The position numbers and the translations under genes were made by a program. 64,000 nt of DNA from CAZJLP01 sp964546955 (lineage in GTDB: Bacteria; Verrucomicrobiota; Verrucomicrobiia; Opitutales; Opitutaceae). The stretch is from positions 105,667-169,666 of the forward strand of contig CAZJLP010000004.1 of NCBI GenBank assembly GCA_964546955.1. The letters are read 5' to 3'. Of the stretch, positions 61,652 through 64,000 are shown piece by piece (within the stretch, counting starts at the first letter, position 1; every line of letters starts with the position of its first letter). The notes under the pieces were generated by a model that did not search any database, had not been told where the DNA came from, and was given only the letters and a program-made list of their open reading frames with translations.

Positions 61652-62548
61652 TCAGGAGGAAACCGTGATGTTTTCGCGTTTGATTTCGCTCGGCCGAAGC
61701 GGCCGGCGGTGCACGCGGGGCTGGTCCAAATCTTCCGGCAGAATGTCCGGGAGGATTAGCTTCTTGCTGAGCGTGGTTTTTCGTTTGGCGCCGAAATCCA
61801 GCAATTGATTGGTCACGAGCGCCCGCAAACGCTTGAACTCGGGATCGTGATTGAGGGCCTTGCGGTTGCGAGGCCGGTCTAGGGTGACCGCGATGGAGTC
61901 GCCGAGGGTCGCGCCGGGTCCAGGAGTCAGCGGAATGATCCGGTCGGCGAGCAACAAGCCTTCGTCGACGTCGTTCGTGATCATGACCACGGTCTTTTTA
62001 TCCGATTCCCAGATACGCTCGATTTCATCCTGGAGCGTGGCGCGCGTCAGCGCGTCGAGGGCGGACAACGGTTCGTCGAGCAGCAGAATCTGCGGATCCA
62101 TGGCCAGCGCACGTGCGACGGACACACGCTGGCGCATGCCGCCCGAGAGCTGCCGCGGAATCTTGTCGCGGGCCGGCGTAAGGTTCACCATGTCGATGTA
62201 CTTCTCGACGTGCAGGCGCTTTTTTTCGGCCGACCAGTTGGGGAAAACCTGGGCCACAGCCAGGGAGACATTCTCGAAAACGGTCAGCCACGGCAGCAGG
62301 CTGTAGTTTTGGAAAACGATACCTCGATCGGGGCCGGGAGCGGTGATTTCGAGGTCATTCAGCTTCACCGATCCGCGATCGGGGCGGAGCAGGCCCGCGA
62401 TGAGCGAAATCAGCGTCGTCTTGCCGGCGCCGGAGTAGCCCACGATCGCGACGAACTCGCCGCGTTCGATCGCGAGATTCACGTTGGTCAGGACGGGCGT
62501 CCCTGTGCCATAACCCTTGGTGACGTTGGAAAGTTCGAGAAAGGGCAT
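61652..62548 (-). CDS. nrtC: nitrate ABC transporter ATP-binding protein 1
   Basis: A 298-residue ATPase without the solute-binding C-terminal domain of cyanobacterial NrtC. Walker A GYSGAGKTTL, signature LSGGMRQRVSVARALA, Walker B LLLDEPLSALDALT, then MITNDVDEGLLLADR with N in place of the usual H in the H-loop (ITND). That replacement is typical of NrtC-like ATPases paired with a canonical partner. ATG 62548 is used; the frame up to 63220 overlaps nrtB and is not coding. Confidence 0.87.
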   Translation of the reverse strand: MPFLELSNVTKGYGTGTPVLTNVNLAIERGEFVAIVGYSGAGKTTLISLIAGLLRPDRGSVKLNDLEITAPGPDRGIVFQNYSLLPWLTVFENVSLAVAQVFPNWSAEKKRLHVEKYIDMVNLTPARDKIPRQLSGGMRQRVSVARALAMDPQILLLDEPLSALDALTRATLQDEIERIWESDKKTVVMITNDVDEGLLLADRIIPLTPGPGATLGDSIAVTLDRPRNRKALNHDPEFKRLRALVTNQLLDFGAKRKTTLSKKLILPDILPEDLDQPRVHRRPLRPSEIKRENITVSS

Positions 62549-62550
62549 GG

Positions 62551-63393
62551 TTAGACAGCCGCCTTGAATCTCCGCTCCAACACGCTCATCAGCCGGTCTA
62601 GAATAAATCCGACAATGCCGATGGTGATGATCGAAAAGATGATGTGCTCGTAGATGTTGGCATTGTATTCCTGCCACAGAAATCCGCCGGCGCCCGGCCG
62701 GCCGGTGAGCATTTCGGCCGCAACGATCGCCAGCCAAGCAATACCGAGGCTGAGCCGAAAGCCGGTGAACATGTAAGGCAGCGTCGAAGGAATAAGGATC
62801 TTGGTCAGCATCTTGAACCGCGATAGCTTCAAGACACGCCCGACATTGAGATAATCCTGCGGCACCGCTCGCACCCCCACGGCGGTGTTCAGCACGGTAG
62901 GCCACATCGCGCACATCGCGATGGTGAAGAGGGCGGCAAACGTACCCGTCTCCTTTCCAACCTCCATGAATAGGACGAAGCCGAGGGGCAGCCAGGCGAG
63001 GGGAGAAACCGGTCGCAGCACCTGAATGATCGGATCGAACATCTTGGCGAAGGTCGGCGAGAGACCGAGGCAGAAACCGAGCGGCACTCCCACGAGCAGA
63101 GCTACGGCATACCCTTTGGCGACCAGGATAAGAGAGTACCAAGTGAAGCGGAGGATGCCCTGGTCCATTTCCCCGCGCTTCGCGAAGGGCTCGAAAATGT
63201 AGGCCTTGCTCGAATCCCAAGTCTCGATGACATTGGGGAGCGCCGGGATCAACCCGACCCGCTTTTCGACAGTGACGTTGCCGTCAGCATCCTTCTCGAC
63301 GTATTTTTTTCCCGCGAGAAGATGCCAGGCGCCAAGAATGATGACGGCGCCGAGCAAGGGGAGGAGAAGCCAGTCCAATTTGAATCGGTTCAT
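62551..63393 (-). CDS. nrtB: nitrate ABC transporter permease
   Basis: A 280-residue inner-membrane permease with six or seven helices. The EAA loop appears in YLNVGRVLKLSRFKMLTKILIPSTLPYMFTG and the SPLAWLPLGFVLFMEVGKETG region is typical of NrtB/SsuC. A long N-terminal periplasmic stretch (residues about 30-75) precedes the permease core. Start overlaps the nrtS stop by 4 bp (63390-63393). Confidence 0.9.
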   Translation of the reverse strand: MNRFKLDWLLLPLLGAVIILGAWHLLAGKKYVEKDADGNVTVEKRVGLIPALPNVIETWDSSKAYIFEPFAKRGEMDQGILRFTWYSLILVAKGYAVALLVGVPLGFCLGLSPTFAKMFDPIIQVLRPVSPLAWLPLGFVLFMEVGKETGTFAALFTIAMCAMWPTVLNTAVGVRAVPQDYLNVGRVLKLSRFKMLTKILIPSTLPYMFTGFRLSLGIAWLAIVAAEMLTGRPGAGGFLWQEYNANIYEHIIFSIITIGIVGFILDRLMSVLERRFKAAV

Positions 63394-63656
63394 GAGGAGC
63401 GGAGACGGTGAAGTTCGCGATGCGTCGCCGCGGCCGAGGCCAAGGCAACGCTGAGTGTGAGAAGGGGCGAGAGGATGGATTTAATAATGACGGCCGCGTC
63501 GATCTGGTGGTGAATCCAGTGGTCGCCTTGATTGACCACCACCTGCATGACACCGACGGCCAAGCCGATCGGCGCGCCCCGCCGCCAGACAGCCGGATGG
63601 CAAAGAGCGCGAAAGAACGTCGGGGCGGGAGACCGGGTGGAGCGCGGAGCCGACAT
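63390..63656 (-). CDS. nrtS: NrtS family nitrate/nitrite transporter subunit
   Basis: An 88-residue protein with two membrane helices; APIGLAVGVMQVVVNQGDHW and AAVIIKSILSPLLTLSVALA are close to the NrtS pattern (VG...NQGD...K..LT..VP). NrtS was described as a small nitrate/nitrite transporter in marine cyanobacteria. Here it lies between nrtA and nrtB, 8 bp after the nrtA stop and overlapping nrtB by 4 bp, so it is part of the same transcript. Confidence 0.72.
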   Translation of the reverse strand: MSAPRSTRSPAPTFFRALCHPAVWRRGAPIGLAVGVMQVVVNQGDHWIHHQIDAAVIIKSILSPLLTLSVALASAAATHRELHRLRSS

Positions 63657-63664
63657 CGTGGATA

Positions 63665-64000
63665 TTAGCCTTTAAGCGTCTTCATCTCGAAGCTCTTGGC
63701 ATAGGCTTCGGGATCGGCCGGATTGAAAGTGACGCCGTCGAAGAGCGCTTCTGGATCGTTGTTGAGACCGCCATGAGAGGCGCCGATTTCCTTCATGACC
63801 TCCTCGTAGATATCCGTGCGCATGACGCGCTTTGTGATGCCCTCATAGTCGGGCGCGCCGGAAACCATGCCCCACCGGCGGTATTGAGAGAGAAACCATT
63901 TGCAGTATTTCGGCTGCGGATAGTTGCAGTTCCGCGTGCTGAAATTCATGTAGTGCTCGTCCTTGACCTTGCGGCCGTCCCCGTAGTCGAGCTCGCCCTT
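63665..64000 (-). CDS. nrtA: nitrate ABC transporter substrate-binding protein (C-terminal part, cut by window end)
   Basis: The C-terminal 111 residues are visible: GELDYGDGRKVKDEHYMNFS, NYPQPKYCKWFLSQYRRWGM, then RTDIYEEVMKEIGA and a C-terminus FEMKTLKG. The NYPQPKYxKWFLxQxRRWG block is diagnostic for NrtA. The protein should be a periplasmic lipoprotein or Tat-exported binding protein, but the N-terminus is outside the window. First gene of the cluster in the visible orientation. Confidence 0.9.
   Translation of the reverse strand, partial: KGELDYGDGRKVKDEHYMNFSTRNCNYPQPKYCKWFLSQYRRWGMVSGAPDYEGITKRVMRTDIYEEVMKEIGASHGGLNNDPEALFDGVTFNPADPEAYAKSFEMKTLKG

Noticed and set aside
62549..63220. 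N-terminal extension of the first nitrate ATPase
   Set aside because: It overlaps nrtB in another frame; the ATPase domain starts at ATG 62548.

Overview
The window looks like a chromosomal stretch of a GC-rich Gram-negative bacterium, most likely a verrucomicrobium of the Opitutaceae type. This is inferred from the mix of outer-membrane proteins, a fused SecDF, a McsA-McsB-ClpC cluster, pyruvate carboxylase and an nrt/nas nitrate cluster with a DmsB-DmsC-type fusion; no rRNA is present to confirm it. Two 10-N assembly gaps (585-594 and 41037-41046) interrupt genes.

Region 1 (1-11304) is an integron. About twenty short genes, all on the minus strand, are separated by 20 complete attC sites plus one cut by the window edge. 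The sites share the core AACGTYARAGATGAGCC at one end and GGCTCTGGCGCCTGGTTAGGC-like sequence at the other. The array runs off the left edge. At its right end the first cassette abuts an attI-like GCCTAAC junction (10686-10692), and a decayed integrase (10951-11304, plus strand) diverges from it in the classical layout. The integrase has lost its catalytic tyrosine segment, so the array is probably immobile in cis. Cassettes encode three VOC proteins, a methyltransferase fused to one of them through an attC, an SMR exporter, a GNAT, an alpha/beta hydrolase, a chlorite-dismutase-like protein, an Imm63-like protein and many small membrane, secreted or unknown proteins.

Region 2 (11.7-31.6 kb) is housekeeping: HrpB helicase, CBS-type manganese pyrophosphatase, branched-chain aminotransferase, the mcsA-mcsB-clpC proteolysis operon, FtsH, an outer-membrane beta-barrel protein, pyruvate carboxylase and a hybrid histidine kinase. 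Region 3 (31.7-39.2 kb) holds isoaspartyl peptidase, an overlapping SIS protein/tandem RibA pair, an amidohydrolase, an amidase, a RidA protein and tRNA-Ser(GCU). Region 4 (39.3-48.1 kb) has arginine decarboxylase (split by a gap), yajC-secDF-recJ, a 294-bp inverted-repeat element and a SatD/DUF3307 pair.

Region 5 (48.2-64.0 kb) is a complete nitrate assimilation cluster on the minus strand: nrtA (cut by the window end), nrtS, nrtB, two ABC ATPases, an outer-membrane porin, a NarK/NasA transporter, a PP2C-kinase fusion, nitrite reductase, a diflavin reductase, a fused iron-sulfur/membrane anchor subunit and assimilatory nitrate reductase. Together they take up nitrate across both membranes, reduce it to nitrite and ammonium, and carry a likely regulatory kinase. 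A REP-type palindromic repeat sits in frame inside nasA and a second overlaps its stop codon.
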